Counted from the stretch's first letter, positions 1-10,948 are shown. The stretch: DNA of 25,305 bases from Sphaeroforma sirkka (GCA_001586965.3 LUCW03000772.1:2501-27805), one strand, 5' to 3'. The notes: generated by a model from the letters alone, not told the origin. Program-made: numbers and translations.

Positions 1-184
1 TGGCTATGTAATATATATATTATATATAAAATAATATATATATTACATTTATGTATGTATATTGATGACATTATGTATGTATATCATCCATTACAACATG
101 TAGCTATATATATATTATATATATATATATATCTATATATTTATATATGCATGTTTGTATAATAATATGCATATATATATATAC

Positions 185-221
<37 letters not shown>

Positions 222-312
222 ACATATATATATATACATTATACGTTGATGTGTACGTATGTATGTACGTACGTACGTACGTACGTATGTACGTATGTAT
301 GTACATATATAA

Positions 313-364
<52 letters not shown>

Positions 365-371
365 GCAATAT
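1..371. repeat. TA / TATG / TACG microsatellite tract
   Basis: The stretch is almost entirely TA dinucleotides mixed with TATG and TACG tetranucleotides. Open frames through it encode only Tyr-Ile or Thr-Tyr-Val runs and are not genes. Because a kinase exon starts with a good 3' splice site at 830-831, this tract is most simply part of an intron whose 5' end lies outside the window. Confidence 0.9.
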
Positions 372-387
372 ATATTATTATGTATGA

Positions 388-431
388 TGATGATGTGTGT
401 GTGTGTGCGCGTGTGTGCGTGTGTGTGTTTG

Positions 432-519
<88 letters not shown>

Positions 520-640
520 TGTGTGGGTGTGTGGGTGGGTGTGGGTGGTGGGTGGGTGGGTGGGTGTGGGTGGTGGGTGTGGGTGTGGGTGTGGGTGTGG
601 GTGTGGGGGTGTGGGTGTGTGTGTGTGTGTGTGTGTATGC
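388..640. repeat. TG and GGGTGT microsatellite, G-rich
   Basis: A TG run (about 451-515) grades into irregular GGGTGT/GGGTGG repeats (about 522-620) and back into TG. The + strand has many closely spaced GGG triplets, so it could form G-quadruplex structures (inference). The open frames here encode only Cys-Val or His-Thr runs. It lies inside the presumed intron upstream of the first kinase exon. Confidence 0.9.
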
Positions 641-831
641 ATGTTTTTACACCTGTCTTATGTATGTGCACATATATGTGCGCACGTTTTTATGTATGTT
701 TGTATGTGTGCATATATGCATGTATATATACATATATTCCCAATCCTCGTCCCTCTTCGCTTACATACTTCCACCCTACATCCTACACTCATACCACCAC
801 CCCATGCATCCATGCATTCATACCTACGCAG

Positions 832-1095
832 GTCTTGAGTCTAATGCTTGGGTTTGCCCAGGGCCTGGCCCACCTCCACCACCACAACATCATCCATCGC
901 GATCTCAAGCCACAGAATCTGTTGCTGCATAAGCACTCGCTGCGTCAGAAGTACCACGCAGTGTTGGTGTCGGACTTTGGGGAGTGCGAGATGCTGGCCA
1001 CCCTGGGTGTGCGCACGCGACTGGGTCATAGCGGGACGTTTGAGTACATCGCTCCAGGTGTGTTTACAGTCGGGAAGCGAGCACAGATGAATCTG

Positions 1096-1151
<56 letters not shown>

Positions 1152-4100
1152 ATATATATATATATGTGGGGGGGGGTGAGGTGCATGTGTATGTGGGCGC
1201 GTGTGTGTATATGTGTATGTATGTGTGATGTGTGTGTGGGTGTGTGTGTGTGTTTGGAATGGTTGCACAGAACCACCCCACATTGAGCACACTACACAGT
1301 GTTTGCCTGAGACTTTGGTGAGCAATTCTCCATGCTTCCGTCTGTACATACTATATTCACAGTGTGATACCTCCAGAGGCTGGCTGCACAAACCATTCGC
1401 AGTGTGGTATCTCCGCATCTCGCCAATGTACATCACATCTCATCATATATCTGGCACACAGTACCTCTTCGAGCACGCTCTCACGGTTGTGTGTTGGGCT
1501 GCACTCTCCAGGTTCTGCCCCTCATTATTTAGTCATCTATTCTGTCCTCTTCTGGTGGATCATCTTTAAGTATAGAACACTTGTACGTCGACTCCAATCC
1601 ACCTAACATACCATACTCGTACACCTGCGCGTTCTATGACACCTAGAGCTACTTGAAAACGAGGGGGGGGTTTACAAAACGGCCTACGATTCGCAGAGTG
1701 ACATGTTCAGTGTGGGTGTAGTACTGTACGTGCTGTTGTACGGGAAACTGCCGTGGCAGTACGATGCCGACTCTCCCCAGGAACTAGCGGAGGAGATGCT
1801 GAACTGCGAACAAACCATTACCTACCCAGACACGGTCAAGGTATCGTGTTTACTAGTCGGTGCGTCTTTGTTATATGTGTATATGTGTGTATATATATTA
1901 TGTATATATGTATGTATGTATGTATGTATATATGTATGTATTTTTGTAAGTATGTACGTGTGTGTGTATGTATGTATGTATGTATTCACGTATGTATGTA
2001 TGTATGTATGTATATATGTATATATGTATGTATATATATATATATATATATATATACGTATGATAGTCGCGGATATGGGTGCCATGCTAGTTATGTTTAG
2101 TGATATCGTGGTCTATGGTAGTGTGTATGCAGTTGTATGATAATTTGCCCTGAAATTGCGATGCTGATACGTATATTCCGGCGAATCAACTGATGCCATC
2201 GATTCGTCTACTCTCATTGCCCGCTTAGTTTTATAGTCACGTGTCGAGGGTTTCTCATATCAACTTGATTCCAGTATTCATCTACATGTACTTCTATGCC
2301 TTTAATCTACTTGTGCTACCTTTCGCCGTCTCCCTCTCCTTGAGCCCCGCATCTGTACATACTGTTTGTCCACGCTATAACATCTATGCATTACCTACTA
2401 ACTAACATTTTCATACTCACTTCCATCCAGAAATAACGTGTTTGTTCTGTAAATTGTGATTTTAACATGAAATCGCTCCTGTTCTATACATCAATTTATG
2501 CACAGGGCACTCAACGATCCAAATCTTTAGTAGCGCTGGCACGGAGTCTTCTGTCACGCAATCCCAATAACCGCCCCACCGCAAAGGAAACCGCAACTAT
2601 ACTGGGAAGGCTATTTTTTGAACACCAATCACAATCGCAGGAACCCAAGCAGCACCCATCGCAACCGCAACCGTTTGAGAGTGTGGCGAGGCTCTCTTTA
2701 GAACACCAACCACAACCGTCTCACACTTGCGCACAACAGGACGAGGAGAGCTCAGGCGCAAGTAGTGCAGGTGGGGCGGATACGGCGGAGGGGAAAGGGA
2801 CTGGTCACACACACTCGATGCGCGACAGCCCAAGGAAGCGTGTAGCTCAACGCTCGGAAAGCGACTCCCGGGATGTGCATACGTACAGACACTCGAACGG
2901 TAACCGTGCCAACCGCGGTTCCCATGACAACAAGGGCCAGCTGGCTGCATACGCACGTCCCTCGCTGCCCACTACCCGAACCTTGGTCTCGTATGACGAT
3001 TCTGCCGCTCATTCCAACTCTACACCATATAAGGCAAGTGACGATGATCTACCTACACACACTGAGCCCACACCTGGGAATACTCGAAGTACGTCCTCCG
3101 GCACATGTGTGCGTGATAGGAACACAGCGTCACCCCTCACACGCGCACGCACACATATACATACACATACACTTACACACACACCCAAACACTCCCACAC
3201 AAGAAGATACTCGCATTCCAGTGCCAGTATGTACAGTCGTTCTGCGCCTCAAGACAAAGGAGAGAAGCGGAGAGTCGGCACGTCTCCGTCTGTTTCTTCT
3301 CGGCCCCATTGGAGCCATAGAGGAACAGGATCAGGTGCAAATGTCATAGATACCCGTGAATATGCCACAGATACTCGTGCAAACCCCCGGCCTGCTACTC
3401 GCCCGCGCACAACCAGTGAGGCCGGGCCGGCTTCCGACACACGTGTGCATACGAATACAGATACCGATACAGATAGTATACTACCCAACATGTCCCCTAC
3501 GCGCAGGACACCACGGACAATTAACCAGGAATTGGAGGAGACGACGAACGCACGTACAGATAGATGTTACACCGGACGGGGTGTAGAGGACGGGGCACGC
3601 GATAGACAAAGACATCGTCTAGCGACGGTACAGGCTCACGTGCGGGAGGTGTGGGGCTGGTGTTTGGGGCGAGAGACTTTGGCGCAGCATACATCTGAAC
3701 GTACCACTGGGCAACCACACCATGACCGAAGTACCGGGCGGGTGCACACGCAGAACACGCACACGCCCACGCATACGCAACCAGATACGCAGCGAGCTGG
3801 AGACGAAGACGTGCTAGCGCTCTCCGAGACACAGCCCCGCCCTCGATTCAAGCCAGAAGCACGCACACCGCACACACTTACACACTCACACTCCCAGACA
3901 CATACATATACGCATGCCCCTGCACCATCACCCCGGAATGTCAAGGCAGCCCTGTATTGCATGGTGGGTGTGGTGAAGATTGGGTGGCTGTTCAAGATGG
4001 ACTACCCCAGCGCCCCGGCGCTTGTCTTGCTGCTCCCCGCACTCGTCATGATTATGAGTGACGTGTACCTGGCTGGGGTGTATTCCGAGGCGGATGCCTG

Positions 4101-5247
4101 TACACACGCTTTACACGCACGAGTGTATGCCAACGATGGTGAAGAGAGCACGCCACACACGCACAAGAAGTCACAGGATGGACGAACGAATACGTCGAAA
4201 CGAGAGCGCAGGCATACGTTTGGTGCCGAGGCAATCGGTTCTGGTGGAGGTGTCGCCAAAAACGGTGTTGTATGTCCCGGTAGTCAAGGTAGTAGTAGTA
4301 GTAGTAGTGAGATCAGCACTGGGGGCAGCGGTAGTTCGTTAGTACTGGCACTACACGCAGCCCCGTCTGAGCACCCGCCCCTTTACACCGAGCCTGTGAG
4401 TTCGTCACACACCGACGCACACAGTCAGGCGTACAGCCGTGGCAAGTGTGGCCCAGGAGAACCTGCTACACTCCGGTTTGCGCGCACGAGGGAGCGTACA
4501 CAGGCACGTGCACATGACCATATGCAGGGAAGCGAAAATGGGAATGGGACATATGCAGACCTTTCCACATCCTTGGAGGTTATAGCATCTCACTGGTTTG
4601 TGCTGTCTAGCATAGCACAGGGGATGCTCTTTGCGCTAGCTCGATACGTACCTGCTACAACACAAGCACAGATGGAAACGAGCGAAGCTGCCTGGTACCA
4701 TGCGTTTACTGATATGCATTCATTAGGCGTAGTTGGTTTGGTAGTGGTGGTGAGCTGGGTCATTGAGCACGAATCAAGGGCCTCCAAACGGGGCTTATTC
4801 GGGCTTCTCCCGCAACAGGCGGTCGCTTTGTTGGTGTGTGTGCACGTGTCTGTACGGTCGTGGGTGCTGTTGTACGTTTGCCTGCTGGGGTTGGCGGCAC
4901 ACTATACGTACGAGGCTTGGGTTGAGGATGCTGAAGAACCAAGAGATCGGCCTACGCCTGGAGGTGGGCATACACCCGGGTCATCTCACCCGCGTGAGTC
5001 CTCGCCACGGCTTACACAGTACGATTGCATTGAGCAACAACAATATCGAGCACACACCCCGCGAGACGAACGTGCTTCACATGCAGGTGTATGTGCCTGT
5101 GACAAAGACCGTGATCAGTGTATGTGTAGGCGTATAGCGACAGAAGGGGGCGGCGGGAGCGGGAGCAGAGGATTCCATGCCACAGATTCTGAAGATCAGC
5201 TGGTAGTACAGCCGTCGTCTTTGGTGGGCTTCTACTCTGGTCGGTAG
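832..5247 (+). CDS. Ser/Thr protein kinase with C-terminal multi-pass membrane region (3' part; exons 832-1057, 1647-1840, 2506-5247)
   Basis: Three exons join in frame (phases 0, 1, 0) at GT-AG introns. Exon 1 gives the catalytic loop HRDLKPQN (HRD at 895-903) and DFG (973-981), and ends inside the APE codon. Exon 2 starts by completing the Glu of APE and carries the helix F motif SDMFSVGVV. Exon 3 opens with the C-lobe end ([12 protein letters not shown]) and stays open to TAG at 5245. After the kinase come about 450 residues of low-complexity, charged, His/Thr-rich sequence, partly encoded by CA repeats. Hydrophobic segments follow at about 3940-4000, 4009-4090, 4582-4655, 4723-4770 and 4813-4925, then a hydrophilic tail. 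The ATP-binding N-lobe exons lie upstream of the window. The DFGE sequence plus C-terminal membrane helices recall the IKS kinase family of fungi and amoebae; that assignment is from memory and tentative. It is probably a membrane-anchored kinase; its substrate is unknown. Confidence 0.85.
1058..1646 (+). other. Kinase intron with TA/TATG microsatellite
   Basis: The donor is CCAG|GTGTGT and the acceptor is CACCTAG|AG. The intron splits the Glu codon of the kinase APE motif after its first base. It contains TA and TATG repeats (about 1099-1166), a G run and TG repeats. The frames within it are broken and not kinase-like. Confidence 0.8.
1841..2505 (+). other. Kinase intron with TATG microsatellite
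   Basis: The donor is TCAAG|GTATCG and the acceptor is TATGCACAG|GG, in phase 0. TATG/TATA repeats occupy about 1873-2055; the rest is unique sequence with no coding signal. Removing it joins the residues YPDTVK to GTQRSKS, a plausible kinase subdomain X-XI transition. Confidence 0.8.
3940..4925 (+). other. Polytopic membrane region of the kinase
   Basis: Within exon 3 there are five or six hydrophobic stretches long enough to span a membrane, for example [39 protein letters not shown] and [15 protein letters not shown] hydrophilic loop of about 160 residues, including a poly-Ser run from an AGT repeat (about 4288-4310), separates the first pair from the rest. Topology prediction was not run; the segments are judged by eye. 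Confidence 0.65.
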
Positions 5248-6243
5248 GATGTATGAACCAGGTTAACCTATACATACTGGGCTTTTTTGGACAGTCGAAC
5301 CACGAGCTCTTGTTGCCGTTTGGTTATGTATGGTCTATACAATAAAACAGTGTAAGAGTCTCACAGCGCTGCCCAGGGGAACACACACCGAATCGTGCAC
5401 ACCTGTGGTAGTCGTGGTCGAGGAGATCATATTCTACACCCTGGTGCATGCACGAACCGGAGATCAGCTGACGATACAGCGGTCTACTCTAGTGCTCTGC
5501 TCCTTTGGTTTATAGAACGTGCGCAGCAGATGTATCTAAGTATCGCTTATATAGATTTCAAGTGAGGTTCTGCCGTACAAAAGTGCACAAAATTACCAGC
5601 GAAGATGCAAAAAAACACACAAGTGATTGCTGCGATTTGTATATCGCCTTTAGTCATTGGTACAGTGCGGATCGCAAAATGAATATTTCAAAGACACGTG
5701 TTCACAATCATAAAACCCCACTTGTGGAACAAGTGATAATTGGATGACTTCGTGAAAACGCGATCCCGAGCAATATTTGTACTCGACCGTGTTGCTGTAT
5801 TGAAATTATTTTTGAATTTCGTTGTTCAATATGGGTTTGGAAGTCGTACCATACGAAAATCGGGAATAGTTTCTACAGATATGAGCTACAGAATCGGGAT
5901 ATGTCTAGGATTCGCCGTTCGTGGTCGATACATATTGTCACAAGAGGGAGTAAGCGTACCGGAGATCAGCTGTTAGTAGATGGAGGGGCTCATGTATACT
6001 GATGTATGTGAAGCCTGAGTCAGGAAGATACCATAACAGCAGTTTCTACCTTTGTCGATGTGTTGTGACCGGATAGGAGGAATGTGGGGTGCAATAGTCT
6101 ACTATTGCGTCACCGTCTATTTGACAATTTGAGTTTTCGTAACTTGTCGTGTACAATACAGTATATCCATCTACGTTGTGCGACGCGTGTGGCGTCGAGT
6201 GCGAAATGATGGCAACATTCTGGTTGATGTGTGCGATTAGAGG
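5248..6243. other. Intergenic region with two degenerate copies of the kinase 3' end
   Basis: No convincing gene is present. The segments 5459-5515 and 5960-5990 resemble the last coding segment of the kinase (5191-5247): each contains a GATCAGCTG core, and 5459-5515 also ends in TAG at the equivalent place. Short open frames at 5505-5747 and 5740-5976 lack any recognisable domain or splice context. Confidence 0.45.
5341..5346 (+). promoter_or_regulatory. AATAAA polyadenylation signal
   Basis: A perfect AATAAA lies 94 bases after the kinase stop codon, on the sense strand. It is the best candidate for the 3' end signal of that gene. No transcript evidence is available from sequence alone. 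Confidence 0.5.
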
Positions 6244-6494
6244 TGTAGTAAGTATACGCGAGATAACTGTATCTCAACGTTCTTCCTCCTCAGGGAGGGG
6301 GACGTTGTTCATTTATTAGTAATTATAAACAGTAATCCTAAAATGACTGACTCTTAAATGAGTCATTAGTCATGTGCTGTAAAACCAGCAAAACCCTAAA
6401 ACCCAGTTTATCAGATTATTCTGATAAACTGTAAAACTTGTAATAAACCTAAAATAATAATCAAATAAATCTAAGTACTTGTATTCTGACCACA
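6244..6494 (+). repeat. Terminal repeat A, left copy (251 bp, TG...CA)
   Basis: It begins TGTAGTAAG and ends GACCACA. It matches the reverse complement of 12736-12981 with three small indels and no substitutions that I can find. It is flanked on both sides by GAGG (6240-6243 and 6495-6498), as a solo LTR or a small DNA transposon would be. It contains three hairpins and a TGAGTCA motif near 6359. Its two ends form an imperfect 14 bp inverted repeat (11 matches), so a MITE is an alternative to an LTR. Confidence 0.85.
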
Positions 6495-6647
6495 GAGGTG
6501 GGAGCTGTGTGTGGTTCAATGGGAACAGAGCTAGAAAGTCTCTGTATTTGCGCGTTGGTTGCATACACTAAGCAGGTAAATACAAAAGTCTGCAGTTGAT
6601 GCACAACCCCGGGACTTTGGATGTAAAAATTATTTAGATCGTAAACA

Positions 6648-8099
6648 AAATCGACCAGTTTACCACAAGAAATCGACAAGAGATTCAAAAATAAGTCGGT
6701 AACATACGACGCCGGACGAACTACAATAGGGCCGGCCGCTAAGGAGAGTTCTTCTGACGCACACGAACGGGTACAGACATTACCAGAGGACGAAGACAAC
6801 CCTACCTTCCGAATCCAAGGCTGTGAGCGTCCGTTTTATGGACTCGGGTACAAATCACCAAGGTCAGAGGACAGTTCAACCGAGGAGGATGATACTCTGT
6901 CTGCCAGTGAGAACACACCAACTTTTCAAGAGTTCGCACATGAACAAGTATTAGCCAGACAGAACCCTCAAGGTAAGGAGGCGGTGAAGAATAGACAGGA
7001 CCGATTAAGTACGAACCTGCGCCAACAACAGCAACGCCAGTGGGGCGAGAAAGAAGCGCCCAGTGAATATGTACAGACACCTAAACGACAAGAGAAGGAG
7101 ACACCAGTGCCTCCGCCCACACCGGCTAGTATCGAGAAAAGCCGACAGACGCTACACGCACGGATACTACATTTAAGTGACGAGCTATGCCAAGCAATCG
7201 AGGAGAATAACACGGCTCGAGCTGAAGCTCTTCGGGGCGTGATTGAGACACTTCGAGCTACATTAGAGTCCCGACCGGTAGAGAAGCGTCCCGTACCTTC
7301 ACCACGTACGTGGCCTGATTGGCCGTCGAATAGATACTACATACATGATATTATGGAACGGGACACAAGAGGGGCTCTCCTCGAGGCGTTCAAGAACGCA
7401 CAAATCGCAGGGCTGGACGAGAGTTGGAACCTTACATGGTTTCATAAGGTACTATCTTACTTCAAGGCGGAGAAGTCAACGCTGGACTACATCCGCGACA
7501 ACTCTGAACGGTTGAAGACATGCACACCTCAGCTACAGATCGAACAGATCTGTTCGCACGAAACACAAGCCACTGTCGATCCCGCGTTTCGCAAGTTAGC
7601 CAAGGGCCAAAGTCGGAACATGCACACTCCTCTTATGGAACAAATGACACAGCTCATGGAGAACCACAGGAGGGCACGTGAACGGTGCCAGACAGATGCC
7701 GACTTCCAACAGAATTTAGTGAACCACTGCATTGTACAACTGTTAGAAGAAGCTCTCAACGGCCGTACGTATGAACGTACTCTACAGTTGCATCCCAAAT
7801 GGCAACTGATGGAGACACACGAGCTTATACAGCTGTTGAGCCCTGACATTCAGGATGCACAGCAACGTACGACAGCACGTTTCCAGGGTCGCAACAACCG
7901 CGAGGGCCCGACGACCAATGGAAGTCGCGACCACACCAATAGCCGCCCCAACCTACAGACGAGTAGACGACAAACGCAGAATTGGACTCAACGGCCCCAA
8001 CCTACGGTACCAACGACTTGTGCGGGTGCCAGGCACAGGTGCCACCAGGTGGTATGCACATCCCACGGTGTCATTTTTTCAGGGCGTCGCAAGCGGTGA
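6648..8099 (+). pseudogene. gag: Element 1 gag-like ORF
   Basis: A single frame stays open from after a TAA at about 6645 to TGA at 8097. No in-frame ATG occurs before the central part, so the start is unclear: a non-ATG start, a spliced leader exon or a lost start are all possible. The protein is hydrophilic, with a Gln/Arg-rich basic segment, a helix-rich central region (about 7320-7850) like a gag capsid, and an Arg/Thr/Asn-rich basic tail. The next frame (-1) takes over from about 7967 and carries the downstream pol, so a programmed -1 shift or a later indel links them. Gag identity rests on position and composition, because gag proteins diverge strongly. Confidence 0.6.
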
Positions 8100-8407
8100 G
8101 CGCAGAGGGTCGGGCAAGGCTATACGACAACAACCGTCCTTTGAGGGACGTACAATCGGTACACAGACCGTCCACAACGTCAACCGCAGGACAGGGGCAG
8201 AATACATCCCAGACTAGATACGTAGTCACAATACGTCCGACACCTCAAGTACAGGTGAATGCGATTACACAGGACGAAGACTTGGCTCCACCATCGGAAG
8301 CTACAGAGATTCATATCAACACGATTCTTTACGAAGACTTCGAGCACATGACATCAACACCAAACCACACCCATGAGACGTGGGAGTCGGTAGCCGATCA
8401 TGCATGA
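7967..8407 (+). pseudogene. Element 1 nucleocapsid/linker segment upstream of protease
   Basis: This frame overlaps the end of gag by about 130 bases and is in the same frame as the protease. It has a cysteine/histidine cluster near 8021-8073 (CGC, then GGMHIPRC) that resembles a degenerate zinc knuckle. It ends at TGA (8405-8407), and the protease frame resumes immediately afterwards without a shift. Either gag and pol are joined by readthrough of that UGA or the codon is a disabling mutation. Confidence 0.5.
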
Positions 8408-9304
8408 GAGGTGATGGTGTCTGAGTCGGATAGGAGCTTCATATTTGTTACCACGATTGGAGCAGTGATGGCAATACAAGACCCATTACTGACGTCAGAC
8501 AACCGAGTCTATATTCAAGTACAAATCAACGGACGTACGTTCAAAGCCTTGATAGACACGGGAGCAAATAGAAGTTGTATCTCACAGACATCCGCAGACC
8601 TCCTTGGCCGACCAATATCTCCGGCACCACCTGGGTCATTTATATATTTAGCTGACAAGGCGGTGCGAACTCCTCGACTGGGGACGACGGAAGAGGTACC
8701 TATAAGGTACGGCACCAGAACTATCAACGGTTCATTAGAATTGATGAACTTGCCGACGGGTATAGATGTCATAGTGGGGCAAGATATGTTGAAAGGCTTG
8801 GGCCTATACATAGGCGGTATCCAATCGCCACTTGCACCAATAGACCCCACAGAACTAGAAGAGCTCCTCGAACCCATACCACGCCGACAAGCACCTAACA
8901 CGACGGAACCCGTCGATGTACGCCAACGGTTGGCACAGGATTTGGAAGCCAATGCGAAAATTGCCGACAACGCGCGCTGTCGTCTGGAAGGGAGTGAGGT
9001 AACCATCCCAGTAACCCATGAACAAGCGTTGCAGATGCGGCGATCGGCGCGTAACTTCGTATCCGATCGATGGCTCCCCTATGTGGATGAACAAGTGAAG
9101 AAGTGGTTGACGGATTTGGTGATCACGAAACGAACGACACCAACGACTGTTAATCTTCCTCTCCTTGCGGTACCGACATTCGATGTGGAAGGCAACGTCA
9201 AGAAGGTACGCGTGTGTTTAGACATGCGTGCCGTTAACGCGCTTATTCCTGGTGACCAGTTCCTGATCCCCAAGGTCAACGAACTCATATCTCGCCTCAA
9301 GAGG
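8408..9304 (+). pseudogene. pol: Element 1 aspartic protease and N-terminal reverse transcriptase
   Basis: The retropepsin active site ALIDTGANRS has Asp-Thr-Gly at 8555-8563, and the flap/second motif is GIDVIVGQDML (about 8760). After a linker, reverse transcriptase begins with the typical lead-in (KKWLTDLVIT, NLPLLAVPTF, KVRVCLDMRAVNALI). The frame is cut by TAG at 9305-9307 and continues in the same frame after it. The protease cleaves the gag-pol polyprotein in this family. Active-site residues look intact. Confidence 0.85.
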
Positions 9305-9307
9305 TAG

Positions 9308-9712
9308 AAGTACTACACGACGCTGGACATATCGGCTGCATACCACAGGCTGCCCATCCATCCAGACTCACAATACTTATTTAGTTTTACACACGAACGT
9401 TATCAGTACTCGTTCACATCAGCACCGTTCGGTCTTCATGTACTCACGCAGCAGTTCCAACGTACCTTGAGTACAATACTTGATGGCTTACCGGTTCACC
9501 ACTATATCGATGACATAGTTATCGCCAGTGACGTTTATGACGAACATGTTAGGACGGTGCAGAAGGTGATACAACGCTTAACATACCACAGTTTTAAGCT
9601 TAACCCTGCCAAGTGCCACTTCGCTATCTCCGAAGTCATGATCCTAGGAAAGAAAGTATCGGCACAAGGCATTGACATTGACCATGAAAAGCAGGCCAAG
9701 CTGATCGACTGA
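9308..9712 (+). pseudogene. pol: Element 1 reverse transcriptase palm and thumb
   Basis: It is in the same frame as the protease after the TAG. It holds TLDISAAYHRLPI (first catalytic Asp), FTSAPFGLHVLTQQF and the catalytic box HHYIDDIVIAS (YIDD at 9503-9514), then the FKLNPAKCHF segment. It ends at TGA 9710, where a one-base shift moves the open reading into another frame (TPLRYKDIASALG). The catalytic residues are intact, so the damage is from stop and frameshift mutations. Confidence 0.88.
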
Positions 9713-10330
9713 CACACCACTACGATACAAAGATATAGCCTCGGCGTTGGGTTTAGCAAATTACCTCCACGAACATCTGCCTAATTTCGCGAACACGGTT
9801 GCACCCTTGCGCGAATTTTGCAAACTCAAACCAAAGGAGTTGATAGGTGATCGTTGGGAGGAGAGACATGCACAGGCGTGGCAGGCAATGAAGGACGCAG
9901 TGGTGAATGCTGTGGCGTTACACTTTCCGGTCGACGGCATTCCTCTGAACTTGGAAACCGACGCTAGCGATTACGGTTTAGGGGAGCGCTATTCCAATGG
10001 GTCAACGGTAAGAAACATTACTTAATGTTCTTTAGTAAGACTCTGAACCATGCGCAACAGAACTACGCCACACCTATGAAGGAGTTACTGGCATTGGTAT
10101 ATGGACTGACACATTTCAGGGAATACTTGGATGGGCAACGGTTTGCGGTCTTCACGGACCACAAGGCCCTTGTGTATATGAACACACAGCTCAAGCTTAA
10201 TCCGATGCTTCAGAGATGGCATCATATCATCGCGCCATTCAACTTTACCATATCGCATATACCAGGAGAGACAAATGTGCTCCCGGACATGTTAAGTAGA
10301 GTACACGAGGGGACAGCGGAGCAGGACGAA
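9713..10330 (+). pseudogene. pol: Element 1 RT connection and RNase H
   Basis: The region lies in two frames joined near 9990. The first (to about 9990) has ALHFPVDG and the RNase H start LETDASDYGLG. The second (open from about 9992) has KELLALVYGL, VFTDHKALVYM and the closing ISHIPGETNVLPDMLSR. These give the acidic residues expected for RNase H. Two compensating indels (near 9708 and 9990) break the frame. This is the normal Ty3/gypsy order following reverse transcriptase. Confidence 0.82.
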
Positions 10331-10945
10331 CTCGAAATAATGTATACAGACGGCTGGCAGTTATTCCCTAGTTACTTTGAACAAGCGCAACAACACTTTG
10401 GACCGAATGACATAGATGTATTTGCGGACCCAACCAACGCTCAGCTTCCTCGGTTCTGGACGAAGGATGATGGGGAAGGAGCGTTTGCCCACGACTGGTC
10501 GATAGTCGATGGATGGATGAACCCGCCTTGGGAACAGATACACAGGATGTTACGCAAGATACGAGCCGACGGCGCACGGGCCACAGTATGTTTACCATGG
10601 GTACCAAGAGCACCATGGTTCGACCTGTTCAAACAGTTATTGCAGACAGAACCGGTGCTGGTACCACGGACACCACACACGTTCCTCAAGTACGCTAAGT
10701 ACGCATGTGGGAAGACACCATGGGGTCATACCGTAGTAGCACGGGTGGGTCCTTCCAATGGATTCAAACTGGACCCGCTGTTTTCACAGCGACTTGGTTT
10801 TTCAGAACCAAAGCATACAAAATATGTCATGTGCTTAGACACAGCGCGAGAAATCTCAGTGGCACTGGCAGATGCAGAGGGTCAACCGGCGTTTGCACAA
10901 GCGAGTCCGGCGGAGAAACAACGTCGTACACAACTCACGCAAGCG
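10331..10945 (+). pseudogene. Element 1 methyltransferase-like module between RNase H and integrase
   Basis: About 200 residues separate RNase H from the integrase zinc finger, longer than in standard Ty3/gypsy pol. Motifs are FGPNDIDVFADPTNAQLP, GAFAHDWS, WMNPPWEQI (NPPW at 10520-10531), ATVCLPWVP and KTPWGHTVVARVG. NPP(Y/F/W) is the catalytic signature of N6-adenine methyltransferases, and a Dam-like domain is known from DIRS-type retroelements; I place this module there by analogy. Element 2 has the same module with NPPC. It may be a degenerate, non-catalytic relative. The frame ends in TAA at 10946, which sits in the middle of an otherwise continuous reading frame. Confidence 0.55.
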
Positions 10946-10948
10946 TAA

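Noticed and set aside
141..1179. Several long open frames with Tyr-Ile, Cys-Val or His-Thr runs on both strands
   Set aside because: They are translations of TA, TG and TATG microsatellites; only the piece 832-1057 has kinase motifs and splice sites.
2597..5137. Numerous overlapping ORFs inside kinase exon 3 on both strands
   Set aside because: They are shadows of the long kinase frame, which alone continues the C-lobe and has membrane segments.
5505..5976. Two short + strand ORFs (80 and 78 codons)
   Set aside because: No domain, no splice context, and composition typical of random open frames.
6495..6515. Primer binding site after the left repeat (TGGGAGCTG)
   Set aside because: It begins four bases after the repeat and is followed by no convincing match to a tRNA 3' end; the left repeat may not even be the 5' LTR.
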